Source of the DNA: Streptacidiphilus sp. PB12-B1b
GTDB taxonomy: Bacteria; Actinomycetota; Actinomycetes; Streptomycetales; Streptomycetaceae
Direction: 5' to 3'
Assembly (NCBI RefSeq): GCF_014084125.1
Contig: NZ_CP048405.1
Span: 1,116,001-1,180,000, forward strand
Length of the DNA stretch: 64,000 nucleotides
Under the pieces are notes generated by a model, which did no database searches, had not been told where the DNA came from, and was given only the letters and a program-made list of their open reading frames with translations. This document shows positions 7,788 to 16,720 of this stretch, piece after piece. Position numbers and translations under genes: made by a program. The first letter of the stretch is position 1; each line of letters starts with the position of its first letter.

Positions 7788-8579
7788 CTAGCCCAGCCGT
7801 TGCAGCAGCTCGCCGTGGAGCAGCCCGTTGGACGCCACGGCGTTGCCGCCGTGGACGCCGGGGATGCCGTCCAGGCCGGTGAAGCGGCCCCCCGCCTCCT
7901 CGACGATCACGCAGTTGGCGGCCATGTCCCAGATGCTCAGCTCGGGCTCGGCGCACATGTCGACCGACCCCTCGGCGACCATCATGTAGGGCCAGAAGTC
8001 GCCGTAGGCACGGGTCCGCCAGCAGCTCCGGGAGAGGTCCAGGAAGGCGTCCAGCCGGTTCCGCTCCTCCCAGCCGGTCAGCGAGGAGTACGCGAAGGAG
8101 GCGTCCTCCAGCCGGGAGACGTCCGAGACCTGGATCCGGCTGGCCTTGGTCAGGCTGCGGCCGGTAAACGCGCCGGTGCCCTTGGCGGCCCACCAGCGGC
8201 GTCCCAGCGCCGGGGCCGAGACCATGCCGACGACCGGCTGGTCGCCGCTCGGGCCCACCTCCATCAGCGCGATCAGGGTGGCCCAGACCGGGACCCCGCG
8301 GATGTAGTTCTTCGTCCCGTCGATCGGGTCGACCACCCAGCGGCGCGGGCCGTGGCCGGTGCTGCCCTGCTCCTCGCCCATGACCGCGTCCCGGGGGCGG
8401 GCCCGGGCCAGGTCGTTGCGGATCAGCTCCTCCACGGCCTTGTCGGCGTCGGAGACCGGGGTGAGGTCCGGCTTGGTGTCGATCTTCAGATCGAGCGCCT
8501 TGAACCGGTCCAGTGTCACCGAGTCGGCGTGGTCCGCGAGTACGTGGGCAAGGCGAAGATCGTCGTGGTAGTCGGCCAT
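7788..8579 (-). CDS. hisN: Histidinol-phosphatase (inositol monophosphatase family)
   Basis: A 263-residue Mg-dependent phosphatase of the IMPase fold. Metal ligands are visible in VMGEEQG (Glu), WVVDPIDGTKNYIRG (two Asp) and SIWDMAANCVIVEEAGG (Asp). The DGTKN form with Tyr-Ile-Arg-Gly is typical of actinobacterial HisN, which dephosphorylates histidinol phosphate in histidine biosynthesis, rather than of SuhB. The location close to aroA and sigR also fits what I recall of hisN in streptomycetes. An inositol monophosphatase role is the alternative. It is divergent from the MarR gene across 84 bases, and both genes are predicted to be leaderless. Confidence 0.85.
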   Translation of the reverse strand: MADYHDDLRLAHVLADHADSVTLDRFKALDLKIDTKPDLTPVSDADKAVEELIRNDLARARPRDAVMGEEQGSTGHGPRRWVVDPIDGTKNYIRGVPVWATLIALMEVGPSGDQPVVGMVSAPALGRRWWAAKGTGAFTGRSLTKASRIQVSDVSRLEDASFAYSSLTGWEERNRLDAFLDLSRSCWRTRAYGDFWPYMMVAEGSVDMCAEPELSIWDMAANCVIVEEAGGRFTGLDGIPGVHGGNAVASNGLLHGELLQRLG

Positions 8580-8592
8580 GCCCTGAACAGTA
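8580..8592 (-). promoter_or_regulatory. -10 box of a predicted leaderless promoter for hisN
   Basis: On the minus strand TACTGT (8592-8587) is followed by seven bases and ATG 8579. No Shine-Dalgarno is present. Confidence 0.5.
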
Positions 8593-8651
8593 ACGATCGC
8601 GCGGTGCCGGAGCCAGCAGCGGCGTGGGCGCCCCCGGCCGCCCCGGGCTTC

Positions 8652-8663
8652 TAAGCTTGGCCC
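8652..8663 (+). promoter_or_regulatory. -10 box of a predicted leaderless promoter for the MarR-family gene
   Basis: TAAGCT (8652-8657) lies six bases before ATG 8664 with no Shine-Dalgarno. It shares the 84-bp divergent region with the hisN promoter, so the MarR protein could control both. Confidence 0.55.
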
Positions 8664-9131
8664 ATGGGCTCCGTGGGTGACTCAGGCGTGGACGACCGGG
8701 AACTCGTCACCTGGTGGGGGCTGGTGGTCGAGGCGTACGCGCGGACCGGGCGGCTGGTGCAGGTCGGCCCGGTCGAGGGGGTGGACGTTCCCGGCCCCTG
8801 GTTCGAGGTGCTGCTGCGGCTGCTGCGCACCCCCGGGCAGCAGCTGACGATGACCCAGCTCGCCCGCGAGACCACGCTGACCAGCGGCGGGTTCACCAAG
8901 CTCGCCGACCGGATGGTCGCCGCCGGGCTGATCGAACGGCAGCCGTCGCCCGAGGACCGCCGGGTGACGCACGTGGTGCTCACCGCCGAGGGGCTGCGGA
9001 TCGGCGAGGAGGCCCAGCGCCGCCACGTGGCGCTGCTGCGCGAGCACTTCCTCGGCCCGCTGGGGGAGGAGCGCGCCGGGCGGCTGGCGGGCCTGATGCG
9101 GGCGCTCCGGGACGCCAACACGCCCGGCTGA
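8664..9131 (+). CDS. MarR-family transcriptional regulator
   Basis: A 155-residue winged-helix repressor. The HTH is at about residues 60-100 (LTMTQLARETTLTSGGFTKLADRMVAAGLIERQ), followed by the wing PSPEDRRVTHVVLTAEG, which is diagnostic for MarR (DRR motif). Flanking helices form the dimerisation region. The ligand is unknown; the convergent SMR exporter 36 bases downstream is an obvious candidate target, but gene orientation gives no direct support. Confidence 0.88.
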   Translation: MGSVGDSGVDDRELVTWWGLVVEAYARTGRLVQVGPVEGVDVPGPWFEVLLRLLRTPGQQLTMTQLARETTLTSGGFTKLADRMVAAGLIERQPSPEDRRVTHVVLTAEGLRIGEEAQRRHVALLREHFLGPLGEERAGRLAGLMRALRDANTPG

Positions 9132-9167
9132 GCAGCCCGCCCCCTGCCTGCGCGGGCCTTGCCCGGG

Positions 9168-9491
9168 CTAGTGGTCGATGCCGCTGAGCTGGAGGCCGAC
9201 CACGCCGGCCAGCACCAGGCCGATGGAGACGATCTTCAGCACCGAGACCGTGTCCCCGAGCCAGGCCATGCCGTAGACGGCGGTGCCGGCCGCGCCGATG
9301 CCGGTCCACACCGCGTACGCCGGGCCGACCTGGAGGCTTCTGAGCGCCCACGAGAGCAGCCCGAAGCTGCCCGCGCCGAACAGCGCGAAGCCGACCACGG
9401 GCCAGGGCCGGGTGAAGCCGTGGCTCAGCTTCAGGCAGACGGCGAAGCCGGTCTCCAGGAACCCCGCGATGATCACCATCGCCCACGCCAT
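9168..9491 (-). CDS. Small multidrug resistance (SMR) family exporter, Gdx/SugE type
   Basis: A 107-residue four-helix membrane protein. The essential membrane glutamate is visible (residue 13 in IIAGFLETGFAV). WALRSLQVGPAYAVWTGIGA is the signature of the SMR family, and the LKLSHGFTRPWP stretch favours the Gdx/SugE subgroup, which exports guanidinium by proton antiport as a dual-topology homodimer. I chose ATG 9491 because a GGGAG Shine-Dalgarno precedes it; the frame stays open further upstream. No guanidine riboswitch was recognised upstream. It is a single gene, so homodimerisation is expected. Confidence 0.87.
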   Translation of the reverse strand: MAWAMVIIAGFLETGFAVCLKLSHGFTRPWPVVGFALFGAGSFGLLSWALRSLQVGPAYAVWTGIGAAGTAVYGMAWLGDTVSVLKIVSIGLVLAGVVGLQLSGIDH

Positions 9492-9659
9492 CCGCGCACT
9501 CCCTCGCCGCTCGCCGCCAGTGGACCGCCGGACGCCGATCGCGCCGGTGATCACATGGTCGCGTGCGATCCCGGCGTCGGCATCCGGAGCGCGTCCGGGC
9601 GCGGGCTGCGGGCTGCGGGCTGCGGGGGCTGCGCGGCGGCGGCTGAGGCTGCGGCGGGC

Positions 9660-10703
9660 TCAGTCGCCCTCGCGGGCCTCGCGGGTGGAGAGCAGCCGGC
9701 GCAGCGAGTACAGCCGGGCCGGGTCGGCGTGGCCCTCGGCCACCCAGGCGTCCAGCGCGCAGTCCGGCTCGTCGTGGCTGCACGCGCGCGGGCAGCCCTC
9801 GGTGCCGGGCACCAGGTCGGGGAAGGCCAGGATGACGCGTCCGGGCTCGATGTGGGAGAGCCCGAAGGAGCGGAAGCCGGGGGTGTCGATGACCCAGCCC
9901 GGCAGGTCGCCCCGGGCCGCGCCGGGCGCCGGGGGCAGCCGCAGCGCCAGCGCGGAGGTGGTGGTGTGGCGTCCGCGCCCGGTGACCGCGTTGACGATCC
10001 CGGTGGACCGCTGGTGCGCCGGGACGAGGGCGTTGACCAGCGTCGTCTTGCCCACGCCGGAGTGGCCGATGAAGACCGTGGACAGGCCGCGCAGCTGGTC
10101 GCGGACGCGCTCGGCGCCCTCGGCCGCCAGGTCGTCCCGGCGGGTCACCACATGGTTGACGCCCAGCGGGTGGTAGATCTCCAGCAGCGGCTCGGCCGGG
10201 GCCAGGTCGGACTTGGTGAGCACCAGCAGCGGCCGCAGCCCGGCGTCGTAGGCGGCGACCAGGCAGCGGTCGATCAGCCGGGCGCGGGGCTCCGGGTCGG
10301 CCAGGGCGATGACGATGGCCAGCTGGTCGGCGTTGGCGACGACGATCCGCTCGTACGGGTCGTCGTCGTCGGCGGTGCGCCGCAGCACCGTCCGGCGCTC
10401 CTCGACCCGGACGATCCGGGCCAGCACGCCGGGCTCGCCGGAGAGGTCGCCGACCAGGGCGACCCGGTCGCCGACGACGACGCCCTTGCGGCCCAGCTCG
10501 CGGGCCTTCATGGCGGCGATCTCGCGTTCGCGCTTGGTCCCGGCCTCGACCAGGCAGGTGAACCGGCCCCGGTCGACGGTGAGGACCATGCCCTCGGCGG
10601 CCTCGTCGTGGGCCGGGCGGGTCCGGGTGCGGGGGCGCGAGCCCCGGCGCGAGGGGCGGGCCCGGATGTCGTCCTCGTCGGCGTCCTCGCCGTAGCGGCG
10701 CAT
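9660..10703 (-). CDS. rsgA: Ribosome small-subunit-dependent GTPase A
   Basis: RsgA is a late 30S maturation GTPase. The 347-residue product has a basic N-terminal extension rich in Arg, an OB-fold (about residues 40-110), then a circularly permuted GTPase domain in which G4 (LTKSDL) precedes G1 (GHSGVGKTTLVNAL) and G3 (DTPGF). The C-terminal zinc site CPRACSHDEPDC completes the family architecture. ATG 10703 lies only eight bases after the aroA stop, so the two are probably one translationally coupled transcript. The frame is open for kilobases upstream only through codon bias. Confidence 0.93.
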   Translation of the reverse strand: MRRYGEDADEDDIRARPSRRGSRPRTRTRPAHDEAAEGMVLTVDRGRFTCLVEAGTKREREIAAMKARELGRKGVVVGDRVALVGDLSGEPGVLARIVRVEERRTVLRRTADDDDPYERIVVANADQLAIVIALADPEPRARLIDRCLVAAYDAGLRPLLVLTKSDLAPAEPLLEIYHPLGVNHVVTRRDDLAAEGAERVRDQLRGLSTVFIGHSGVGKTTLVNALVPAHQRSTGIVNAVTGRGRHTTTSALALRLPPAPGAARGDLPGWVIDTPGFRSFGLSHIEPGRVILAFPDLVPGTEGCPRACSHDEPDCALDAWVAEGHADPARLYSLRRLLSTREAREGD

Positions 10704-10711
10704 GCGGTGCT

Positions 10712-12049
10712 TCAGCCCTTCACTGCGGTGCCGGTGAGCAGGGAGTCCCAGAGCCCGGGGAAGTCCGGGAGGGTCTTGGCGGTGGTGCCGATGTCCTCGA
10801 CCAGGACGCCCTCGGTGACCAGGCCGAGGACGGCGCCGGCGGTGGCCAGCCGGTGGTCCTCGTAGGTGTGGAAGACGCCGCCGTGCAGCGGGCGGGGGGT
10901 GATCTCCAGGCCGTCGGCGGTCTCGGTGACCTCGCCCCCGAGAGCATTGATCTCGTTTGCGAGCGCTGCCAACCGATCGGTCTCGTGCACACGGAGGTGA
11001 GCGATGCCCCGGAGCGAGGACGGGGATCCGGCCAGCGCGGCGACGGCCGCGATCACCGGCGCCAGCTCGCCGACGTCGTGCAGGTCCGCGTCCAGGCCGT
11101 GCACGGAGCCGCCGCCGGTGAACCGCAGCCCCTCCTCGGTCAGCTCGCTGGAACCACCCATCCGGGTGAACAGGTCCCGCAGCTGGTCCCCCGGCTGGCT
11201 GGTGTGCAGCGGCCAGTCCCTGACCACCACCGTCCCGGCCGTGACCAGCGCCGCGGCCAGGAACGGCGCCGCGTTCGACAGGTCCGGCTCGACCACCAGG
11301 TCCCGGCCCAGCAGCGCCCCCGGCGCCACCCGCCACACGTCCGGCTCGCCGCCGTCCTCGGGCGCGTCCACCCGCGCCCCGGCGGCGCGCAGCATCTCCA
11401 CCGTCATCCGGATGTGCGGCAGCGACGGCACCCTGCCGCCGGACCCGCCGCTGTGCCGGACCTCCACGCCCTGCTGGAACCGCGCCCCCGACAGCAGCAG
11501 CGCGCTCACGAACTGCGAGGAGGACGAGGCGTCCACCGTGACCGTGCCGCCGACCAGCCCGGCCGTGCCGTGCACGGTCAGCGGCAGCGCCCCGCGCCCG
11601 TCGTCGTCGATCCGCGCGCCCAGCTGCCGCAGCGCCGAGATCACCCCGCCGAGCGGCCGCTCGTACGAACGGGGGTCGCCGTCGAAGCGCACCTCGCCGT
11701 CGGCCAGCGCGGCCAGCGGCGGCAGGAAGCGCATCACCGTGCCCGCGTTGCCGACGTCCACCCGGGCGTGGCCCTTCAGCGGCGCGGGCAGCACCCGCCA
11801 GGCGTCGCCGCCGCCGGGCACCCCGCTGCTGCTGTTCAGCGTGGACTCGATGCCGACGCCCATCGCCCGCAGGCCGTCGGCCATCAGCAGGGTGTCGCGG
11901 CTGTGCAGGGGGCGGCGGATGAAGCCGGGATCGTCCGCGAGCGCGGCCAGAACCAGGGCTCGATTGGTCGCGGACTTCGATCCGGGCACGGAGACCACCG
12001 CGTCCACAGGGTCGGACGCGGTGGGTGCGGGCCACAGCAGGTCGCTCAT
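10712..12049 (-). CDS. aroA: 3-phosphoshikimate 1-carboxyvinyltransferase (EPSP synthase)
   Basis: The sixth step of the shikimate pathway: phosphoenolpyruvate plus shikimate-3-phosphate to EPSP. The 445-residue protein has the N-terminal PGSKSATNRALVLAAL motif with the substrate lysine, VDVGNAGTVMRFLP for phosphate and PEP binding, DASSSSQFVSALLL, and the C-terminal HLRVHETDRLAAL and TYEDHRLATAGAVLGL motifs. I chose ATG 12049 (MSDLLWPAP); GGGAG is close upstream. An upstream in-frame start at 12070 would add seven residues. rsgA follows eight bases downstream; the M50-like gene lies just upstream on the same strand. Confidence 0.94.
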   Translation of the reverse strand: MSDLLWPAPTASDPVDAVVSVPGSKSATNRALVLAALADDPGFIRRPLHSRDTLLMADGLRAMGVGIESTLNSSSGVPGGGDAWRVLPAPLKGHARVDVGNAGTVMRFLPPLAALADGEVRFDGDPRSYERPLGGVISALRQLGARIDDDGRGALPLTVHGTAGLVGGTVTVDASSSSQFVSALLLSGARFQQGVEVRHSGGSGGRVPSLPHIRMTVEMLRAAGARVDAPEDGGEPDVWRVAPGALLGRDLVVEPDLSNAAPFLAAALVTAGTVVVRDWPLHTSQPGDQLRDLFTRMGGSSELTEEGLRFTGGGSVHGLDADLHDVGELAPVIAAVAALAGSPSSLRGIAHLRVHETDRLAALANEINALGGEVTETADGLEITPRPLHGGVFHTYEDHRLATAGAVLGLVTEGVLVEDIGTTAKTLPDFPGLWDSLLTGTAVKG

Positions 12050-12070
12050 GGCTCCCGAGCCTAGCCGCAT

Positions 12071-12784
12071 TCAGCGGGTGAGCAGCCAGCGACCGCCCGT
12101 GGCCAGCGCGGCGAGAGCGATCACCAGGAACAGCGCCACCCACAGCACCGGCGGCGTCCCGGTCAGCCGTCCGAGCTGGTCGGCGTCCGAGTCCCGGGCG
12201 CCGCCGCGCCGCCGCTTGCCCTGCAGCTCCAGCACCGGACGCACCCCGGCCAGCAGCAGGAACCAGACGCTCAGATAGGCGAACGCCCCCTGCAACGCGG
12301 CCCCGCCGAACCAGGACACCGCAAGGCACACTCCGCCGGTGACGACGACGGTCAGCGCCCCGTAGGCGTTGCGGACCATCACCAGCACCGCCAGCAGCAG
12401 CGCCACCACCGCCCACAGCAGCGCGGTGACGTGCCCGGCCGACAGCAGCCAGGCCCCGCCGAGCCCCAGCAGCGGCGGCGCGGAGTACCCGGCGGCGGCG
12501 GTCAGCACCATGCCCGGCCCGTGCGGCCTGCCGGAGGAGACGGTCAGCCCGGAGGTGTCCGAGTGCAGCCGGATCCCGTGCAGCCGGCGCCGGGTCAGCA
12601 CCGCCACCAGCCCGTGCCCGCCCTCGTGGGCGATGGTCACCACGTTCCGGGTGTAGTGCCACACCACCGCCGGGCCCACCGCCAGCAGTGCGACGGCGGC
12701 CGTGGCCCAGACGATGACCTGGTCCGGCGCCGCCTGGACACCGGTCACCTCGCTCCACACCGCGCTGATGCTGTGCGCCTGCAT
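12071..12784 (-). CDS. M50-like membrane metallopeptidase
   Basis: A 237-residue polytopic protein of six to seven predicted membrane segments. AHEGGHGLVAVLTRRR (about residues 54-69) carries the HExxH zinc motif within a membrane segment, as in site-2 protease (M50B) proteins. The rest is poorly conserved and I cannot see the LDG-type third-ligand motif clearly, so activity is likely but not proven. Homologues lie next to aroA in other streptomycetes as I recall. It stops 21 bases before the aroA start, suggesting co-transcription. The following 197 bases to the SRAP gene hold both divergent promoters; I see no clear boxes there. Confidence 0.8.
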   Translation of the reverse strand: MQAHSISAVWSEVTGVQAAPDQVIVWATAAVALLAVGPAVVWHYTRNVVTIAHEGGHGLVAVLTRRRLHGIRLHSDTSGLTVSSGRPHGPGMVLTAAAGYSAPPLLGLGGAWLLSAGHVTALLWAVVALLLAVLVMVRNAYGALTVVVTGGVCLAVSWFGGAALQGAFAYLSVWFLLLAGVRPVLELQGKRRRGGARDSDADQLGRLTGTPPVLWVALFLVIALAALATGGRWLLTR

Positions 12785-12981
12785 GGACTCGCCTCACCTC
12801 GGCTCGGGACTGATCGGCACGTGCCCGCGGGCCCGGGGCACGGAGGGGAAGCCTCGCATGTCCAGATGTGAAAGCGGCAGCCCCCGGTTCCCCGGGAACG
12901 GTACGGCCCGGACGCAGGACGCCGGGGTGCGGCATCCGGCATCCTGGACGCCTCGGTGGCGGCGGAAGGCGGGGGACTCTG

Positions 12982-13764
12982 ATGTGCGGTCGGTATGCGT
13001 CGAGCCGTAAGCCGGAGGATCTGGCCAGGCTCTTCGGGGTGGAGTCCTGGGATCCCGACGAGGCGCCCGCGCCGGCCTGGAACATAGCGCCGACCGTTCC
13101 GGTGCACGCGGTGCTGGAGCGGCCGCTGAAGGGCGCGGACCCGCAGGCGGGGCCGGTCCGGCAACTGCGTCCGCTGCGGTGGGGGCTGGTGCCGTCGTGG
13201 GCGCAGTCCCCGGCGGTGGCGGTGAAGATGATCAACGCGCGGTCGGAGACCGTGCACGAGAAGCCGGCCTACCGGCGCTGTTTCGCCTCCCGGCGCTGCC
13301 TGCTGCCGGCCGACGGCTACTACGAGTGGGTCGCGCCGGAGGCCGAGCCGGGCGCGCCCAGGAAGGGCAGGGCCCCGAAGCAGGCGTACTTCATCACCCC
13401 GGCCGACGGCTCGGTGATGGCCATGGCCGGGCTGTACGAGTTCTGGCGCGACCCCAAGGCCCCGCAGGACCATCCGGACGCCTGGTGGGCCACCTGCACG
13501 GTGATCACCACCGCCGCCGAGCCCGCGCTGGCCGCCGTCCACCCGCGGATGCCGCTGGCGCTGACCCCCGACAGCTGGGACGCGTGGCTGGACCCGGCGC
13601 TGAACGACCCGGAGCGGGTCCGCGCGCTGCTGGTACCGCCGCCGCCGGGGCTGATGGAGGTGCGCCCGGTGTCGGCCGCCGTCGGCAGCGTCCGCAACGA
13701 CGGCCCCGAGTTGCAGCGCCGGTGGCAGCCGGTGCCCGCGGAGGGCGGAACCACCCTGTTCTGA
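12982..13764 (+). CDS. SRAP-family protein (YedK/HMCES), abasic-site DNA-protein crosslinker
   Basis: SRAP proteins protect single-stranded DNA by forming a thiazolidine crosslink with abasic sites through Cys2, exposed after Met removal. The 260-residue product begins Met-Cys-Gly-Arg-Tyr, so the key Cys2 is present, which fixes the start at ATG 12982. WNIAPT, the RSET segment, ADGYYEW (catalytic Glu) and VHPRMPL (catalytic His) complete the active site. A purine-rich stretch before the ATG may serve as ribosome binding site. Its position close to sigR makes oxidative DNA damage a reasonable context. Confidence 0.92.
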   Translation: MCGRYASSRKPEDLARLFGVESWDPDEAPAPAWNIAPTVPVHAVLERPLKGADPQAGPVRQLRPLRWGLVPSWAQSPAVAVKMINARSETVHEKPAYRRCFASRRCLLPADGYYEWVAPEAEPGAPRKGRAPKQAYFITPADGSVMAMAGLYEFWRDPKAPQDHPDAWWATCTVITTAAEPALAAVHPRMPLALTPDSWDAWLDPALNDPERVRALLVPPPPGLMEVRPVSAAVGSVRNDGPELQRRWQPVPAEGGTTLF

Positions 13765-13840
13765 CCCGGGTCGCGCACCCGGCCCGATCCCCGCCCGGAC
13801 CGGGGGCGGGCCACCCGTTCGGCGAGCCGCAACCGGACAC

Positions 13841-13867
13841 GGGAATGTGCGGCCGCGTCCCCTGGTT
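13841..13867 (+). promoter_or_regulatory. Sigma-R (SigR) promoter, autoregulatory
   Basis: GGGAAT (13841-13846), 18 intervening bases and GTT (13865-13867) match the established sigma-R consensus GGAAT-N18-GTT exactly. It lies upstream of every possible sigR start, so it corresponds to sigRp2 of Streptomyces coelicolor, by which SigR amplifies its own synthesis after disulfide stress. Confidence 0.85.
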
Positions 13868-14068
13868 CACTCCCATGTCGGCATCGCAACGTCATGGAAG
13901 GCAGCGCTCATGGTTTCAGCGGCATGCTCCGCGCGTCCGGAGGGCGTCGGCGGGTCGCTTCTGTCCTGGTCCGAGTGGCCCGTTGGCATGGGCGGTTCCG
14001 TCACAAGCCCGATAGGCTCCTTTGCGAGCGGGTCCACCACCGTGGACCGCGCGTTCTTCGCTCAGGAG

Positions 14069-14851
14069 GTGAGTCCCGTCGCCGGGACCGAGGACGAGGC
14101 CGGAACAGCCGGAGGGGCGCGGGAGGCCGAGGCCGCCGTGCCGGTCGGGGCTGCGCCGATCGGGGCCGTGCCCATCCACGACGTGCCCATCGACGACGCG
14201 GACGGCGACACCTTCCGGGCCGCCGCCGAGGAGTCCGAGGCCGAGCGCTCCGCCCGCTTCGAGCGCGACGCCTTGGGCTACCTGGACCAGATGTACTCCG
14301 CCGCGCTGCGGATGACGCGCAACCCGGCCGACGCCGAGGACCTGCTGCAGGAGACCTTCGCCAAGGCGTTCGCCTCCTTCCACCAGTTCCGCGAGGGCAC
14401 CAACCTCAAGGCGTGGCTGTACCGCATCCTGACCAACACGTTCATCAACTCGTACCGCAAGAAGCAGCGCGAGCCCCAGCGCACCGGCGCCGAGGAGATC
14501 GAGGACTGGCAGCTGGCGCGGGCCGAGTCGCACATGTCGACGGGCCTGCGCTCCGCCGAGACGGTCGCCCTGGACCACCTCCCGGACAGCGACGTCAAGG
14601 ACGCCCTGCAGTCCATCCCCGAGGAGTTCCGGATCGCGGTGTATCTCGCGGACGTCGAGGGGTTCGCGTACAAGGAGATTGCCGACATCATGGGGACACC
14701 CATCGGCACGGTGATGTCCCGCCTGCACCGCGGTCGCCGCCAGCTGCGGGAGCTGCTGGAGGACTACGCCCGCGAGCGCGGACTGGTCCCGGCCGGCAGC
14801 GGTGCCGGGACAGGTGTCCCGCACGACCAGTCGAAAGGGTCGGGCTCATGA
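14069..14851 (+). CDS. sigR: RNA polymerase ECF sigma factor SigR
   Basis: The thiol-oxidative-stress sigma factor. The core shows region 2 ([32 protein letters not shown]) and region 4 ([38 protein letters not shown]). From GTG 14069 the product is 260 residues; homologues align to this start (VSPVAGT), with an extra Ala/Pro/Ile-rich insertion of about 25 residues before the core. A second in-frame start, ATG 13910, has GGAAGG eight bases upstream and lies inside the sigma-R-dependent transcript. It would add 53 residues, very close to the 55-residue extension of the unstable SigR' isoform known in S. coelicolor. The stop codon overlaps rsrA (ATGA), so the pair is translationally coupled. 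Confidence 0.92.
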   Translation: MSPVAGTEDEAGTAGGAREAEAAVPVGAAPIGAVPIHDVPIDDADGDTFRAAAEESEAERSARFERDALGYLDQMYSAALRMTRNPADAEDLLQETFAKAFASFHQFREGTNLKAWLYRILTNTFINSYRKKQREPQRTGAEEIEDWQLARAESHMSTGLRSAETVALDHLPDSDVKDALQSIPEEFRIAVYLADVEGFAYKEIADIMGTPIGTVMSRLHRGRRQLRELLEDYARERGLVPAGSGAGTGVPHDQSKGSGS

Positions 14852-15267
14852 GCTGCGGCAACCACCACGACACCGAGTGCAGTGAGGTCCTCGACCACCT
14901 GTACGAGTACCTCGACAACGAGATGGGCGAGGGCGACTGCGCCAAGTTGCGCGAGCACTTCGACGAGTGCTCGCCGTGCCTGGAGAAGTACGGCCTCGAG
15001 CAGGCCATCAAGGCGCTGGTGAAGCGGTCCTGCGGGTGCGACACCGCCCCCTCGGACCTGCGCGGCAAGGTCCTCGCCCGGATCGAGCGGATCCGGGCCG
15101 GGCTGCCGGTCGAGGGCGACCTGGTCGCTCACACCGCGCCTGCGGGCGGGGCCGCGGCGGACGCCGAATCCTCGGCCGCGAGCCCGGTGCCGACCCCAGC
15201 GGCCGACTCCGGCCCCGGTCGTGACGCCGCATCATACGTTGCCGCGGAGGCCGTCGCGCGCGACTGA
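14848..15267 (+). CDS. rsrA: Zinc-containing anti-sigma factor RsrA
   Basis: RsrA holds SigR inactive under reducing conditions and releases it when disulfide bonds form. The residues match S. coelicolor RsrA in position: Cys3, His7, Cys11, His37, Cys41, Cys44 and Cys62. Cys11, His37, Cys41 and Cys44 form the zinc site (HxxxCxxC) of the ZAS family. The product is 139 residues; the last 40 are an Ala/Pro/Ser-rich tail longer than usual. It starts inside the sigR stop codon. Together the two genes form a closed feedback loop with the sigma-R promoter at 13841. Confidence 0.94.
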   Translation: MSCGNHHDTECSEVLDHLYEYLDNEMGEGDCAKLREHFDECSPCLEKYGLEQAIKALVKRSCGCDTAPSDLRGKVLARIERIRAGLPVEGDLVAHTAPAGGAAADAESSAASPVPTPAADSGPGRDAASYVAAEAVARD

Positions 15268-15673
15268 CCGCGCCGCCGAGCCCCGTCCGCTCCCCGCTTG
15301 CCGCAGGTCCGACCAGGTCGGGCCGCCTGCGGACCGGCGTACGGGCGCGGAAATCCCGGCCGCACCGAAAGTGTCCGAACCATCCCATGGCCCCGAGGCG
15401 TCGAGCCCCGGGGCCTTGGCATGGTTGGATGCAGGAGAAGGGGGCGGGCCCCACGTGTGTGGCGGGCCGTCGAGCGGGCATGGAGTCGGTGAGCCGTCGT
15501 CGGTCGATCGTCGTCGGTGGAACCGTCGACAGGCGGCGGAGGAGACGGCTGATGCGGCGGCGGGGCGGACAGCAGGACCACGGCTGTGCGTGGCGTCGCG
15601 GCGCACGGCGACGTAGCGTGCTTGTGGAGGCGCACGTCGCACAGCACCACTGCGGGCAAGCCCGGACCACCGG
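15268..15673. other. Intergenic region after rsrA
   Basis: About 400 bases without a convincing gene. It holds one strong hairpin (15385-15419). The remaining open frames have no start signal and no recognisable product. Confidence 0.5.
15385..15419 (+). terminator. Probable terminator of sigR-rsrA
   Basis: An 11-bp stem with one mismatch (15385-15395 with 15409-15419, core GGCCCCG/CGGGGCC) and a 13-base loop, 118 bases after rsrA. No T-run. Confidence 0.55.
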
Positions 15674-16657
15674 GTGGAATCGGACGAGTGGCAGGCCGAG
15701 GTGAAGATCTTCAATCGGGCACGGCAAAGGCCGTCCGCCAGCTGGCGGCAGACGACCGACCGGGCCTTCACGCTCATCGGGAGCGGACGCCTGGAGGACG
15801 CCGGGGCGCTGCTGGTCCGCGCCGCGGACCTGGAGCCGTGGTTGTCCGACTCCTGGTTCAACCTCGCGCTGCTGCACAAGTTCCGCCGGGACTGGGAGCA
15901 GGCGCGGGCGGCCGGGCTGCGCGCCGTGGCCCTGCTCGACCGCAACCCCGGAGCCCCCGACTGGTGGAACCTGGGCATCGCCGCGACCGCGCTGCAGGAC
16001 TGGGCCCTGGCCCGGCGCTCCTGGCAGGCGTACGGCCTGCGGCTGCCGCAGGGCGAGGGCCCGGTCAGCCTGGACTTCGGGACGACCCCGGTGCGGCTCT
16101 CCCCGGAGGGCGAGTCCGAGGTGGTCTGGGGCCGCAGACTCGACCCGGCCCGGGTCGAGGTGCTGTCGATCCCGCTGCCGTCCTCCGGCCGCCGCTGGGG
16201 CGAGGTGGTGCTGCACGACGGCACCCCGCACGGCGAGCGGGTCGCGGACGGCGTCCCCTACCCGGTCTTCGACGAGATCGAGCTGTGGGCGCCCTCCCCG
16301 GTGCCGACCTGGGTGGTGCTGCTGCAGGCCGAGACCGAGGCCGACCGGGACGCCCTGGAGCGGCTGGTCTCCGAGGCCGGCTACGCCGCCGAGGACTGGA
16401 CGTCCTCGGTGCGGCTGCTGTGCCGGGACTGCTCCGAGAGCCGGATGCCCGCCGACGACGGCCACAGCGAGCACCACGACCCGCACGACGACGGGCAGCT
16501 CGGCCACCTCAGCCACCGCAGCGCGGGCGCCCTGTGGCTCCCCGAACGCGAGTGCGGCATGGCCGCCCCGGCCGACCTGGTCGGCCTGCTGCTGGACCGC
16601 TGGGTGCTCGGCAACCCGGCCGGTCGCGCCTACCGTGACCTGGAAGAAGTCTGCTGA
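15674..16657 (+). CDS. TPR-like repeat-containing protein
   Basis: A 327-residue cytoplasmic protein conserved in streptomycetes (my recognition), without known function. The N-terminal 120 residues read as two to three tetratricopeptide-like repeats (AGALLVRAADLEPWLSDSWFNLALLHKFRRDWEQARAAGLRAVALL and a following DWWNLGIAATALQDWALARR unit). The C-terminal part has VRLLCRDCSESRMP, a Cys pair, and a His/Asp-rich run (HSEHHDPHDDG) that could bind metal. The start is uncertain: GTG 15674 is used, while homologues suggest translation may begin near GTG 15701 (VKIFNRARQRP). It lies 63 bases before def on the same strand. Confidence 0.75.
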   Translation: MESDEWQAEVKIFNRARQRPSASWRQTTDRAFTLIGSGRLEDAGALLVRAADLEPWLSDSWFNLALLHKFRRDWEQARAAGLRAVALLDRNPGAPDWWNLGIAATALQDWALARRSWQAYGLRLPQGEGPVSLDFGTTPVRLSPEGESEVVWGRRLDPARVEVLSIPLPSSGRRWGEVVLHDGTPHGERVADGVPYPVFDEIELWAPSPVPTWVVLLQAETEADRDALERLVSEAGYAAEDWTSSVRLLCRDCSESRMPADDGHSEHHDPHDDGQLGHLSHRSAGALWLPERECGMAAPADLVGLLLDRWVLGNPAGRAYRDLEEVC

Positions 16658-16720
16658 CCCCGCGGTTCCCCGTACCCTGGTGGCTTACCCGTGTACGGAC
16701 TGAAGGCGAGTGGCAGCGGC

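Noticed and set aside
9604-9632. GGGCTGC repeated several times upstream of the SMR gene, considered as a regulatory array or a CRISPR-like repeat
   Set aside because: The repeat is seven bases with no spacers and is a simple slippage-type run.
9660-13235. A 1191-residue minus-strand frame ending in rsgA
   Set aside because: Only the final 347 residues are RsgA. The rest lies antisense or out of frame to aroA, the M50-like gene and the SRAP gene and has shadow composition.
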